NCBI RefSeq assembly: GCF_027596085.1
Contig: NC_072467.1
Span: 26,695,734 to 26,759,733 of the forward strand
Direction: 5' to 3'
Length of the DNA: 64,000 nucleotides
Source of the DNA: Anoplopoma fimbria
Lineage: Eukaryota > Chordata > Actinopteri > Perciformes > Anoplopomatidae
Both the position numbers and the translations under genes were made by a program. This document shows, one piece after another, positions 39,619 to 51,840 of this stretch (positions are counted from its first letter, which is position 1; the number at the start of each line of letters is the position of its first letter). The notes under the pieces are model-generated. The model did no database searches, was not told the DNA's origin, and worked only from the letters and a program-made list of their open reading frames with translations.

Positions 39619-40204
39619 CAGTGGCGGCACTTTTTCAAGCCACGTGGGGGCGGAACGACCAAGTAAATAAATAAATAATAATCTGGGCTGCGAAGCGGTT
39701 TTCTATTATCTATCATATCACTGTGGGGAATTGGCGAATTGGCGCCCCCCCTGCGGCTGCAGGCGCTCCTGCTTGTGCCCCTGCTTGCTAAGAAGGTGAC
39801 ATCTATGTGTGAAAACGGGGAAGGGGAGGGAGGGCGGGGGAAAAGTTCACCTTGGAACAGACAAGTGGGGGGACGGGGGGATCCACTGTAGGCTATAGAG
39901 CAATACTATAATACAATAAGTGGGCGCAAGTCAGTCACACCTCGACTTTCTTGCAAAAAACGCACATTCATATACATTTTTTTCTATATCTGATATTTTT
40001 TCCACTTGTATGTTGTAACTTATACTGTGTTGTGCATAATTGTGCACATTGATTCCCTATTTAAAGTTCTATAAAAGGTTTTTTGCAATTGTGCACAGTT
40101 TGTCTTTCATTTATTTAGTAAAAAAAACAAAAAAACAAAAAACGCGGGGGGGCGGACTCGGAGGGGTCTCGCCCGGGGTGTAATTCCATGTAGAACCGCC
40201 ACTG
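39619..40204. mobile_element. hAT-like non-autonomous element, 586 bp
   Basis: Terminal inverted repeats cagtggcgg / ccgccactg, flanked by a perfect 8-bp duplication CTTCTATC (39611-39618 and 40205-40212), the length typical of hAT transposons. The interior is low in coding potential, with G-runs near 39830-39880 and 40144-40160. No transposase. Confidence 0.88.
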
Positions 40205-42001
40205 CTTCTATCACCAAAGCAGGACATAAACTACACTTAAAAAGGTGCTCAGAAATTAAACTGGTTTGATTTCCTTTGCTTTGGGCCACTCAGACATCCC
40301 ATCAGATTGTTTTTGAGTTGAGTTGAAGACAGATATATGGGGGAGAAAAACAGTTAATTCGGTTCCAATAGTTTTATGTCCTCAGCCTTTTTCTAAAGTC
40401 AAAAATGTCAAATATTGACCGTGCAATATGAAAAAAGTAGTATTAGGGGATTTTTTTCTCCGTTTTTCTTTGTCCTACTTGTATTTGGGGGATACTCGAA
40501 TTCTAAGTTTTGAAACTTCAATGTTTTGAAGGATGTAAACAGGAAGTATAACGTTGCAATGGAGTCATTGAGTGATGATATTGACTGCAACTTGAGCCCC
40601 AACCTTTTTTTTTCTGGCATTTTTTCTCAACATTTTTAGGAAATTTGCACCCTTAAAAGTATGACAAATTAGCTTTTTTTTCTCAGACAACTATCGCTGG
40701 ATACTTTGATGCTGAAGAAAACTTAAAAACTTGAAGATTAAGGCAAGTTCTGGATTCATAAGGAACATCTTTTTTCTCTTAGCAAATATAGACACACTTA
40801 TTTGCAATCTAAGAGTCTGATAATGATATCCTCAGGAAGTGTAGGTCATGCTGAATCAATATGCCTACCGTGTCTTTGTGGTCAGATTTGACTGAGTTAT
40901 GACTCTAAGCAGGGATGTGATTTTTGACACATATTGCATTAATCCGACTCAGTGGTTTAACAAACAATCTGGTGTATTTGTGAAGACTTTAGTCCAAGCA
41001 GCGGTTGAAGTACACAAATATTTTACATGAGTAAAAATACCAATACAGTGCTTCAATACTTAAAAAAATGTAAAAGTTACAATCTGAGCATTAACAACAC
41101 AAACAACACTGCATTCTGGGTCGGTGTTGTTTCAGGTTTTGTGGGAATTGTGTTGTTCTTACTTTGTTGGACTTCCTAAAGAAATGATTTTGGCACAGTA
41201 AAAGATCCATATATGATTTCCTGTAGCGTCACCCGAAATACTTTAGTGATAAAGGCTCTAATCATAACAAAAAAATCATCAGGATGTTGTTTCTTTGTGG
41301 AGTTTCGTTCAATTGCCTTCAATTCCTTTTTGCAGCAGCGATGGAGTTGTGGAGGATCTAGAGTATCTTTTACTCAGTTCTTCTGCCCGGAGACTCCAGG
41401 AACCCAGTTTCACTGGAGAACATGCATATTTGATTCTATTCTCCTGCTCCGTTGAGCAATATGTTTGCTGTGTTAAGAGCTTCATTGTTTTCTCACCTTT
41501 TTATAACAGTGTTCCTTTCCCTGTTTTGCAGATTCCCTTGAGTGGATATAAAAGCCAGATTTGCATTTGAGGGCATCTTTGTGCTTTCTTGTGTATGTTT
41601 TATTATTTTTCCTCTTACTTTTGTGCTGCAGTTTGTTTGGTTAGAGAACCCAGCAGATGAAAAAATGATGTCGACAGAAGCCGGGAGTCTTTGTTTCTTC
41701 TGTGAAAGCAGCAATGATCTCTGGGGGAGGAAAGCGTCTTCCATATCAGAGATCGAGCAGATGTTTAGGGTTTCGGAAGCACTAAGGAACGTTTTGCAAA
41801 GTGTGTTTGTTTTTGTCATCACTTTGAAAAAGGAGAACGTGGCTGTGGTTTTATTTTTGCTTCTAAGTGATAACTTTAGTATGAATGTCTCAGATGTGGA
41901 GCTGCTGGTTTTTTAAATCAAACTGATTTGACCTACAAGCCTGTAAATCTAGACGTCACAATCATGAGATTTGACCAGTCATCTGTCACATGTGGACACC
42001 T

Positions 42002-42085
42002 ACATTACATTACATTACATTACAGTCATTTAGCAGACGCTTTTATCCAAAGCGACTTACAGGAAGTGTATTCAACATACTTCTT
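42002..42085 (-). repeat. SINE/LINE 3' tail, antisense fragment
   Basis: Starts (ACATT)n, then gtcatttagcagacgctttt, atccaaagcgacttacagg and aagtgtattc. It shares the acacttcctgtaagtcgc junction with the fragment at 53486, unlike the SINE at 18607. Confidence 0.85.
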
Positions 42086-42094
42086 AAACCTACA

Positions 42095-42215
42095 GTCTTA
42101 GTCTTTTCAAAATAAAATAAACTTCCGTCTTCACAGGAAACAATTTAGTGAGGTTTAGGGAAAGGATGTTGTTTGGAATGAAATAACTATGGACGTGTCT
42201 TTAATGACGTTTCTT
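42095..42215. repeat. Dispersed repeat (TTGCCTAAACC-type), fragment
   Basis: Contains gtcttttcaaaataaa, aacttccgtcttcacaggaa and gtgaggtttagggaaagg, as in the copy at 5020. Confidence 0.5.
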
Positions 42216-43068
42216 TAATGGTTTCATTTTCTCCATGCAACGTGCTGTTTGTTCCTTTTCATGCAAGTCACTTTCTAAACGTAAAGATCAGCAGAGATCA
42301 ATGTTTTTTTATCAAGTAGAAAATAGTCTTCATGGACACAAGATGATTTCATGATGAGCAGCTCTCAGCTTGTCTGAATCAGTGTTGTGAGGAAACGTCT
42401 TTATTAATATGACACATACTTAACGTTACTGATAAACAACCGAACCCAAAGCAAAATAAATCTATTAATGTAAATATATTCAGGCGCGTGGGACGCCGGT
42501 TTACCCCTGAACTCATCCCATCGCTGGTAACCTCTGTAATTAGTTTGCTGTTTATCTAATTTACAAATCTAATTGAAACAGACGGATGCCTGTGAGAGAG
42601 AAAGAGAGAGACGTGAAAACAGAAAACACGTCGAAGGAATTGCATTTACCCTGTAAGTGATGTGTAATTGAAATGCCAGCAGCCATGATGAAGCTGTCTG
42701 TCTTACCTCAGTGTTATTGTTTCTCAATCATCATCATCATCATCATCATTGGCAACGACATTCAAGTCGCCACATGGCCAAACATGCTGCTCGCTTTCCC
42801 TCAGAAAGCATCCTCATTAATGAAGCGCCTGAGGTTGGTGGATAATTCATAAGGTTTAAGTAAGTAACGACTTCAGAGTGAGAAGCTGTTACATAACTAG
42901 TATTTAGTGCAGCTGTAGCTGGTTTCTGAGACGTCTCGTCCTGCATTCAATGTTACTCAATCAACAACAGTTTGTTTCAGTGCATAAATCTCCATAACTG
43001 TAAACCACTTTTCCACGAAAAAGAGAGGACAAACTCTTTTGAGTCTAATGATTTCCTCTAGCGCAACA

Positions 43069-43745
43069 GGACTTGACCTAGAACTTATCTTTCTAGACTT
43101 GTTGGCCTTGACTTGTGACTTATTGTTCTTGCCTTGGATCTTATAAGTCTTGACGTAGGAGTTATTGTACTTGACTTACGACTCGTTGGTCTTGGCTTAG
43201 GACTAATTGCTATTGACTCAGGACTTGTTATTCTTGACTTGGACTTGTTATTCTTGACTTGCCACTTGTTGGTCTTGACATAGGACTCGTCATACATGAA
43301 TTAGGACTTGTTGGTCTTGACTTGGATCTTCTTGGTCTTGACTTAAGACTCGTTGTTTTGACAAAGGTCCTGTTGGTCTTGACGTGGGACTTGTTAGACC
43401 TGACTTAGATCTTGGAAGACATGTTGGTCTTGATTTGGAACTTTTCTCTTTGCTTACTAGTCTTGACTTCACTTAGGACTTACCTGTCTTGACTTGTTGG
43501 TCTTTACTTAGGACTCGTTATACTTGACTTGGGACTTGTTGGTCTTGACTTGGATCTTGTTAGTCTTTACTTGGGACTTGTTGGTCTTGATTTGGATCTT
43601 GTTAGTCTTTACTTGGGACTTGTTGGTCTTGATTTGGATCTTGTTGTTCTTAGTACATGTTGATCTTGACATAGGACTTATAGTTTCGACTTGGAACGTG
43701 TTTGTCTTCACTGAAATCTTGTTGGTCTTGACTTAGGACTAGTTG
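43069..43745 (+). repeat. Degenerate minisatellite, 21-bp base unit
   Basis: Variants of ttgttggtcttgacttggga in about 680 bp. Near 43555-43640 a 42-bp double unit repeats almost exactly. On the minus strand the seven-codon unit gives open frames such as QVKTNKIQIKTNKS. This is a by-product of a unit length divisible by three; I see no gene evidence. Confidence 0.88.
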
Positions 43746-45143
43746 TACTTGACTGAAATGCTAGTTAAATGAATCCATGCTGTAAACAAGTCAGATTTGA
43801 TTGATCTAAAATAAAGATGCGCAGAACACCTCTGTTCTCCAGCTTCTCCCACATAATTCCTTGAAAACCTTTCCGAGTCAGAGTCGGACTGGGAGACACA
43901 GAGCTTCTTGTAAATTCAAAACGCTGCATTCAGGCACCATTAGTATTTCCAGGATCAAACATGTGTATTCTTTAAATATTGAAGAGGCTCATCATCTGCA
44001 GGGAGCAGCGATCATCCGCATCGTGGCCGTACATCTCCTCTCTGGCTCGGCTGGTTGACATCCTCGGCTCTCCGCTCGCCGTTCGAGGCTCATTTATTAG
44101 CGCCGTACAGACGTGCAATCAGTCTTTACTGCCGGAGCAAATGTCTCCCATCGGACAGATCCCCCGCCGCCCTTCTGCTATTAAAATTAAATTGGATTTC
44201 ATTTTCTAAGCTCCTATTAATTCAGAGAAGTCTAGTCTGTTGATGGAGGGTCCAGTCCAGCGGTTGGTTTCCTCCTCTCCCACATCCTTCTTTGCTTTCC
44301 GGCCGGCGGCGTGATCGCAGAGCGCCGCCGCTCTAATAACGCTAATTAGTCAGTGAACATTTTTGGAAGGACTTTACAGAGTTCTCAAATAAAAGATGAC
44401 GACGTCCTCTCCACTCTGTTATTCAATCACGGCTAATGAGATGGAGCCAAATGTATTTTTTTATGTTAATGGCTAAGTTATAGGAAACTCGTCTGATTTC
44501 ACCTTCACATCATCTTTTTGTGAGTTACTTTCTGCCTGGAGTCAAGGACGAACCCAGAAACCTTTGATTAAAAAAAAAAAGTAAAGAGCTCAGACAGAAT
44601 TTAGTTAAGTTTGTTAACTTGCCTCGCTGTTTCTTTCTGCCTTTACCTTCTTAATGTTTGATGTTTTGTGTCATATTTGTGCCTCATTAGAAGCAGAGCC
44701 CAACGATGATGATTAACGAGTCTGTCAATCACTTTAATCTCAACAAATATTGTCATGAGGAGTCCCAAGAGGAGTAATCTTACAGAAGCATAATATATGG
44801 AAGCTCACTGAATTCAACGAGGGGAAATAAACAGTAATTAAAAAATCAACATTTCAACATAAAAACAAAATCTGTACAAATGCGTAGCAAAGTACTTGTT
44901 GTGTTTAAAAAGCAGATAAAAAAGCCTCATATATCTCACAAAATAACTAAACATGATTTCTTTTTTTTTTAGCACATCACTGATGACACCACGAATGTGT
45001 AGACTACAAATGAGTTTCTAGGAATGATTTGTTAGGTTGAAGGATGATGGAGGGTCAAGAGGGGATTATTGATGGATGGAGGTACCTGAAGGTGTCCTGA
45101 TGAGGAATCCAGGCAGTGAGACCCAGGGTGGAGGATAACACAC

Positions 45144-45186
<43 letters not shown>
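45144..45186 (+). repeat. (GAT)n triplet array
   Basis: About 14 GAT triplets. Confidence 0.98.
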
Positions 45187-45554
45187 TGAAGATGAGGTTT
45201 TGGTTGGAGGAAATTAAGAACTTAAACAAACAGGAAAGGGACAGCGCTAAAGATACCTATAAGACAATTAGATGAGTATCGTATTGACGTTACAGGTGTC
45301 TCTCTATCATATCACATGATCTTCATCAGTCACTGAGCTGTCATTGGATTGACAAATGAAAACATTCTTTCAAAGCACTTCTCATTCATTACATTTGAGA
45401 CTAAAACATTAATCTTGACGTTGGAAACAGCTCAAAACACGAAGAGCCGTTCCAGAGCTTGCCATTGTATCTCAAGACAATCCTTTGTGTGTTTTTTATC
45501 GTGTTTGAGCATTTGGTCGATCGATCAGCTGACACCTCTCCATCTCTGTTCCAG

Positions 45555-45755
45555 GGTTGGAGAAGGTCGGCCGTGACTCCACCTACGAGCAGGAGGGGAA
45601 GGTCCAGTTTGTGATGGACGCCGTGTACGCCATGGCCCACGCTCTGCACCACATGCACCGCGAGCTCTGCGCCGGATACCCGGGCCTCTGCCCACGCATG
45701 GCCAACATCGACGGCAAGGAGCTGCTGGCCCACATCCGCGCCGTCGGCTTCAACG
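45555..45755 (+). CDS. grm8: mGluR8-like exon, ligand-binding domain with EQEGKVQF
   Basis: 201-nt exon, acceptor ctgttccag, donor AACG|gtagga; phase 1 on both sides. It encodes [38 protein letters not shown] and [20 protein letters not shown], ending VGFN. The glutamate-binding lysine (K405 in mGluR4) is the K of YEQEGKVQF and is intact. The CPRM-x-x-IDGKELL sequence matches mGluR8 (CPRMSTIDGKELL) better than mGluR4, 6 or 7. Introns on each side exceed 12 kb. The exon is strongly GC-rich, with its third positions mostly C or G. Confidence 0.96.
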
Positions 45756-47179
45756 GTAGGAGCTGCATCATTATTCATTCATCATGTGTCGTGTTTTTCA
45801 ACTCATTAACATTTCTTTTATTGGGACCGTTGGGCCAGAGGGCTTCTCCAATGTTAGAAATTAAATGAAAACAGACCTCTTATTGTACAATTTCCTCCCA
45901 AATGTATTTTTCTATCACATTCAGGTTCACACTTTTATTTCAAGTTTCTACAAGAACATAATTACTATTTCAAGTTTCATACTGTCTGAATAAAACCTAT
46001 TCCTCCTCTGTATTTAACACTTTGTCCCGAAAAAGCCCAGTCTGCTCTGATGGCTTGTGAGAAAAATATGGCTACTACAAGGAACTTAGATTTTGTGTTG
46101 ATTTTGGCGGTCCCTGTGGACGAAAGTGGTAGTGTTTCTGAGCACCAGAGTCCCTGGGCTGGTCTCTGCTGGATCAGGGTCTGTCCACAGTGGACTGGTC
46201 TTTGTTGGAGGCCCCACGGGAGTCTGAGCTGAAGGAGTTTCTGGTGGACCTGCATGATTTCATCTGATTTTGTGTGGTGTCACCGATGAAAAGCATTAAG
46301 AATAACTATTTAGATACAGACAATCTTCCTCACAGTAACTTTAAGTAGGCATTCTGAAAACTTCACCACTTATAGGTCAGGTGTAAAGATGAAAATGCAT
46401 CAAGAATGTTGTATATTTACACAAACAAACAACAAGCAAGAACCACCTAAGTTCATGCCGAGCAGCTCAGTGTTTGTACCAGGCAGCTTCGAGTGTTGAA
46501 TGAAACACATTCAGATGTTGGTAGAGTTCTAATAGCAGGTCTGTGTAACTTGTGAAAGAGCCATTTGGTGTGCTGTGAGTTTGAACTATCACCGCCTCCA
46601 CAGTCGACACCTCAAACAAGTTCTCCGCGTCTCAACACCTTTCTGACAAATATTTGTCAGAAATTCCAAGATTGCAGACGTTTTAATCAACCAGGAGCAA
46701 GTTTCTCTGATGGAACAGTTTGACGCTGAAGCACAAGGTTTTTGAAAAACGACGGGCAAAAAAAGGTGAGCAAACGCATGAAATGACGTGAGAAAACATT
46801 ATTAGTTGTCCCGACCTTCGTCAGGAGAACTTCCCTCCTTCTGTTATCTATCTCCTTCATTCCTTCGCCATCTTTCTTCCTCATCATCGCGGCTCACCTC
46901 CTGGCATGCGAAGGCTTTCGTCAGCAGGAAGTGCGAATGCTGACGCCCTCATCAGGGAATCCTACCGCTCGTTATTAAACACCAAATATGGTCGGCAGGT
47001 TTTTATATCCTCCTGTTTTTTTCTTTTTTTCTCCTAGATTCATTATTCTCTGCTCAGTGGGAGCTGCTGCAGTCTGATGATTCGTCTGCTTTCACACAAC
47101 TTTAATAATCACAAATTGTCAATTACCTGCTGTAGTTCAATGAACAAGCAAGGCTTTTTTTTGTGGGTCCAACAAACGG

Positions 47180-47960
47180 CAATCTTTCATCCAGGAGACC
47201 GATTTTTGCATACTTCAGTTATTTCAACCCAAACTCTATCTTTTCTTAAACCCAACTATGGTGTTTCCTGTGAACATAGAAGTTTATTTTGAAAAGACTT
47301 CATTCATGTTACGAGTCAGGCTGGTCCCATCAAACATTTGTAGCATTACCTAGGTAAAAATGATGCCCCGTAATTCCTAGATATCCCACCAAACGTTTTG
47401 TATGTTATCCACGTAACCATGAACGAGGACATATAAAGACCACACAATTACAGATTTGGCCACCGGGTGGATGTCCAACAAGAGACCGCTGTTTATTCCC
47501 CATTTGAAACAAGAAGTCAATGTTGGGGTTTTTGTCACATGACTTGCATACTTCATTAATTGCACTTCTGTTGATATTTTAACCCAAATGACGATCTTTT
47601 ACTAAACCTAACTAAGTATTTCACCATCTTTAACTAAACCTAACTAAGTATTTCACCATCTTTAACTAAACCTAACTAAATATTTCACCATCTTTACTAA
47701 AACTAACTAAGTATTTATATTTACAAAACAGGAATAAGATTTATTTTTACAATCAATTCTGAAAATGATGATTTACAAGGTAGTACAAAATGTAAACCAT
47801 ACTTTGGTGTTTCATCTTAGTCGTTTTTTTGCTTAAACCTAACACAGTTTCCTATAAAAATCCAAAGTTTATTTTGAATGAGACTAACAAGCAAAAACTG
47901 AAACGAGCTACTGGACTTTTGTAGGAAAATGCATGTAAAATGAGGAATAACTTTGAAACG
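47180..47960. repeat. Dispersed repeat (TTGCCTAAACC-type), long copy with a local tandem
   Basis: Contains tatgttatccacgtaacc, agtttattttgaaaagac and ttttgtaggaaaatg phrases of the family. At 47595-47717 a unit of about 32 bp (taactaaacctaactaagta...tttcaccatc) is repeated about four times. Confidence 0.55.
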
Positions 47961-48715
47961 ATACGTTGTACTTATTGGAAGCTCAAATAAAAAGTATAAT
48001 TCATGATGTATTTGCTTTCCTTCCTCCTGCCAGTGTCTCTGTATAAACATGTGATGAACCTTCCCTCTCTGGTTGAATTAAGGCCGTCTGCAGGTTTTTA
48101 AAAGCTTTGACGGAGCCCATTTTCCCACTCTGGCTTCTGAACGATGGCATTTATTCGCCAAGGACGCCATTCTTTTCACAACTGAGAATTTCTCTCATTT
48201 AAAGTGATAAAGAAAAGAAAACAACACACCTTCCAGACACGGTTGTCAGTTTTTTCACTGAAGATGAATGTGACATTTTCTTTTCTTTTTCAAGGTGAGC
48301 GTGTTCGTTAATCTTCCCAGAGAGCATTTAATTACACAACACGATCACATAATGTCACCCTCGACTCGCTCTCAAAAGAAGATAAAGTCAGCGAATAATT
48401 CATAACAAATGAAAACAAAAGACACTTCAAGAAATATAAAAAAAAGTGAAATAATCCCCAGTCAAAGGAAGTCCAGCAGCTGGGATTCAAACTGCAACAA
48501 ACCTTTTCAACTGTTCTCTACCTTCTTCTAATTTGTTTCAGTTTTATTATATATTCAGCACATTCTGTTCACTTCCAGAGAAAGATTCATTGCAACAAAA
48601 ATGTCTCAGAGCTTTTAAATGTTGTTTAATGTACATTTCCTCATCAGTCATGTCACCACATTCAAATCCTACAACTATATGCTTCTACTTTCCTGTTTTT
48701 TCTAACACTGTTAAC

Positions 48716-48817
48716 ACTTCCTGTAGATCTTCCATATTAAAAGCCTTCCAGGAAAGTAAAGGATTACGCCCTAAGAAGTGCTGAAGGCTTTTAATGTGAA
48801 ACATCTATGCAGGAAGT
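48716..48817. repeat. Foldback hairpin, arms about 37 nt
   Basis: Left arm (48716-48752) contains acttcctgtagat and attaaaagccttc. The right arm (48781-48817) is its imperfect reverse complement (gaaggcttttaat, atctatgcaggaagt). The loop is about 28 nt. Best explained as a small foldback transposon; a microRNA-like hairpin is possible but not shown. Confidence 0.75.
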
Positions 48818-48964
48818 TTTATTGGCAATAGACCACCGACACCTCTCTGTGCATTGTATCTTGATGCCTTCAAGTTAACAACAAATAAATTCATTAAGGA
48901 ATTTGCTTTGTATCACGATTTAAACTTGTAAAAAATAGTTTTTAGCTCTATGGCTTTATTGATT

Positions 48965-49110
48965 AGTCAGTCCAACACTATGGTCCAAACTGAAATATGG
49001 CAACAACTTTTTGATGGATTTGTCATGAAATGTTTTACAGATATTCGTGGTACACAGAGGATGAATCCTGCTGATTTTGTGACTTTTAATTATCATGTGA
49101 AATATCTCCA
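48965..49110. repeat. Fish dispersed repeat (ggtccaaactgaaatat family), probable
   Basis: Contains gtccaaactgaaatatggca, tttttgatggatttgtcatg and cacagaggatgaatcctg, recognised from memory. A related piece (tagcgccaccatgaggttga) is at 30549. Confidence 0.5.
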
Positions 49111-49452
49111 CTGAATGGGCAGGCGCAAGATTCCGTGCACGTATTTCAATATTGCACAGATGCATCCGGATTTCTTTGGTGATCCATTTTCCTGTCTGGA
49201 AGTTGTCCGTGTTTTTTTCTCAGAACTTTAGAGTAGACTCCACTCAGCTCCCTTTTGGTACCAGGTTCATTTCTAGATTTCGTTTCCCACTGGGGATAGC
49301 AATCGTCAATGTAGGCAGGATTCTTAGCTGGTTGTCATAGTAACGCTGATTGAAAATGCTGTGACAGCGTCTTAAATGTGACACTCTCTGGATCCTTTCA
49401 TCATCAACCAAACAGAGGAATGTCTGCCCATCACCAATGACCCAGACATATC

Positions 49453-49670
49453 TTTAGTCTTGGGGGGAAAATAGGTAATAATGAAGGATCTGATGAAAGG
49501 ATAGATTCAGTGTGTTCGGGTCTGTTTTAAATGCTACTCCTCAGATGTAGCGTTGCACTTCTTTAATATTATCAAACTCATAATGGACAGTTTAAAAGGG
49601 AAAAAAAAAGGATTAAATATGATGCATCAGAGGCATTTTTTGCCCTTGTCAAAACCTGCCACCTATATTA
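49453..49670 (+). repeat. 200-bp dispersed repeat, copy A (uninterrupted)
   Basis: From ttagtcttggggggaaaata to cttgtcaaaacctgccacct. It nearly matches 53356-53650 in the same orientation and preserves the empty site ctcataatggacag. Confidence 0.9.
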
Positions 49671-50517
49671 CCCGCAATGCACAATCAGGTCAACCTGTGA
49701 AGGGTAGTTGGTGATGATCCACCTGTCTACACTGTTGTGATTGGTGCAGGTGGAGGAGACATGTCAGCTGATGACCCTTTGATTTGTCGCTCTGAAGCTC
49801 CCCGTGTGTCCTGCTGCGATCTTTGACCACCAATGTGCCCCAGTAAACTACTGGTGGATTGTGGGTAAAAGCTGGCCTCGTGCCTGGCGTCCCTCGGCGC
49901 AGAGTGACCAGCTGAGCGTTGGACTGCAGCAGACAATCACTGATGCTTTTTTTTTTTTTACTGCAGAGCTACATTTAAAAGAATAGTTCACCATTTTAGG
50001 AAGTAAAAGTTAAAGTAGTAGAATTAAGTCATGTGTTAAAAAGTCTTACTTATGTAAAAGTACATTATTATTATTAGCAGAAGCGCTGGAGTTAAAAGTA
50101 CTATAGTTACCTCTGAGATGTAGAGAAGGAGAATTATAAAGAAGCATAAATGGATAAACTCAAGTAAAGTACCTTCAGTTTATACTTTGTCGATGTAGTC
50201 GTTGATTGGCAGAAATTACTATTTTGATTATCGCTGAATAGTTTCAAGGCACTTCTCCAACATTTAGAGCTTCTTAAATGCCAATTTTCTCCACTTTTAT
50301 CTGTTTTTAATATCATTTTAAACTGATTATTTTGGAGTTTGGACTGTTGGTCAGAAAAAAACAAAACATTTGAAGACGTGACCCTGTCACTGAATGTCTG
50401 CACACATCCGTTTTGGTCATACTTCCTGTTGAAATCTTCTCTGGTAGCTTCCACTCCACCATGAATTCCTCTAAATTATAATACTTCAGATTGGAGATCA
50501 TCCCCTCATCCCGTATG

Positions 50518-50565
50518 CCTCCTCCTCCTCCTCCTCCTCCTCCTCCTCCTCCTCCTCCTCCTCCC
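50518..50565 (+). repeat. (CCT)n triplet array
   Basis: About 16 CCT triplets; complementary to the array at 50750. Confidence 0.98.
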
Positions 50566-50749
50566 AGCCTCATACCTGCACACGGTGGAATTCAATTTGA
50601 ATAATTTTTCTTTCTACCTGCTCAGCACAGAGAGATACAGGCAAAACGGAGAAAGAGGAGGAGATGGAGCAGATTCTGTGGCTGATGTGTGGAGCTCTCT
50701 GGGATTCATCTCTGATGGATGTGAGGAGCTGCTGGATGTTATTTCTGCA

Positions 50750-50788
50750 GGAGGAGGAGGAGGAGGAGGAGGAGGAGGAGGAGGAGGA
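50750..50788 (+). repeat. (GGA)n triplet array
   Basis: About 13 GGA triplets, 185 bp from the complementary CCT array. Confidence 0.98.
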
Positions 50789-51030
50789 CATTAAACATTG
50801 AATCTGCGGTCGTTTTCACCCACAGGGCTGAAACTGTAAATCTGTGCTCGGTTAGAGTCGGGTACGTCGTGGGTTTCTTAAACATTAAACAGTTAGTCGC
50901 CTCGTTCAGTGAATTAAACGCAAACGGGGGCAGAAACAGGAAACGTGTCACCGACAGGAAGATTAGGCAGTCATCTCTCAGATTAAAGCCCAGAGGAGGA
51001 ATCTTATTAAGGAGGAATTCAGGACAATAA

Positions 51031-51050
51031 GTGTGTGTGTGTGTGTGTGT
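51031..51050 (+). repeat. (GT)n short array
   Basis: Ten GT dinucleotides. Confidence 0.95.
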
Positions 51051-51420
51051 TCTGGTTCTCATGTCTTTGTGAGGACCAGTGGAAACTTCTTGCTCTCTTG
51101 TCTCCCAGTTGTCTTCTCCGAGCTTTAGACGCATGACTTGCTTTAGTTGTGTAATCCATCACTTTGACAGAACTGATGCAGCCGCTATGTTCAAAGTTGC
51201 ATCACTGTTGCTAGGAAACACTTACAGAAACTGGAGTGGAAATAGAAACAAAAATAAAACTTCACGGTGTTAAAACTGGAATTAAGTACATGATTTGTTA
51301 CAATATGTTATATATGAGCATATTTGCTTGTTTAAAAAAAACACTGGCAAATTATGAGACAATTGGCCCCTCGACACGGACATGCAAAAGCTTCCTTTTA
51401 TTGGAGCAAGACGCACAGAT

Positions 51421-51840
51421 CTTATAGTTGTTTTGCATCTCTTTGCAGTTGTTTCATGTCTCTTTGTGGTTGTTTTGCCCCTTTTGGTAGTCGGTTTGCA
51501 CCCTTTGTCCTTGCTTTCTGTCTAATTGTGATCATTTTTCATCTTGTTGTAGTTATTTTGTGTCTCTTTTTAGATATTATGTGCCTCTTTGTGGTTGTTT
51601 TACCCCTTTTTTAAAGTTGTTTTGCGTCTTTTTATAGTCATTATGCATCTCTTGGTAGTTGTTTTGTGTCTTTTGTAGTAATTTAGCATATTTTTGTAGT
51701 TGTTTTTAGTTGTTGTTTGTGTCTCTACGTGATTGCTTGACCCCTTTTCATAGTTTCTGCAGGTCGCTTTTTCATCTCTGTAGATGTTTTGTCGTTTTGT
51801 ATTGCAGTAGTTTTAAGTTTCTTTTTAAGTCATTCTAAGT
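51421..51840 (+). repeat. Degenerate minisatellite, about 21-bp unit
   Basis: Variants of gttgttttgtgtctctttg over about 420 bp, for example gtggttgttttgccccttt near 51467 and again near 51592. Units are 20-40% diverged by eye. Confidence 0.8.

Larger units (their letters stand above)
32627..45554 (+). other. 12.9-kb intron
   Basis: Starts with a pyrimidine-rich tract (about 32700-33465) and a (CA)n array. It then carries CT-repeat copies at 35236 and 37985, a dispersed repeat at 36335, a (TG)n array, a hAT-like element, a LINE/SINE tail, a 21-bp-based minisatellite and a (GAT)n array. AT-rich sequence with TAAT-type motifs at about 38580-38660, and GC-rich CpG-containing patches at 35935-36130 and 44000-44360, are possible regulatory elements. 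Otherwise, about 33660-35230, 36580-37640, 38120-39600, 40220-41990, 42220-43040 and 43770-45140 show nothing I can name. Confidence 0.85.

Noticed and set aside
43508..43711. Lys/Asn/Gln heptad-repeat protein on the minus strand
   Set aside because: Produced by a minisatellite whose unit is a multiple of three; no start context or flanking coding sequence.
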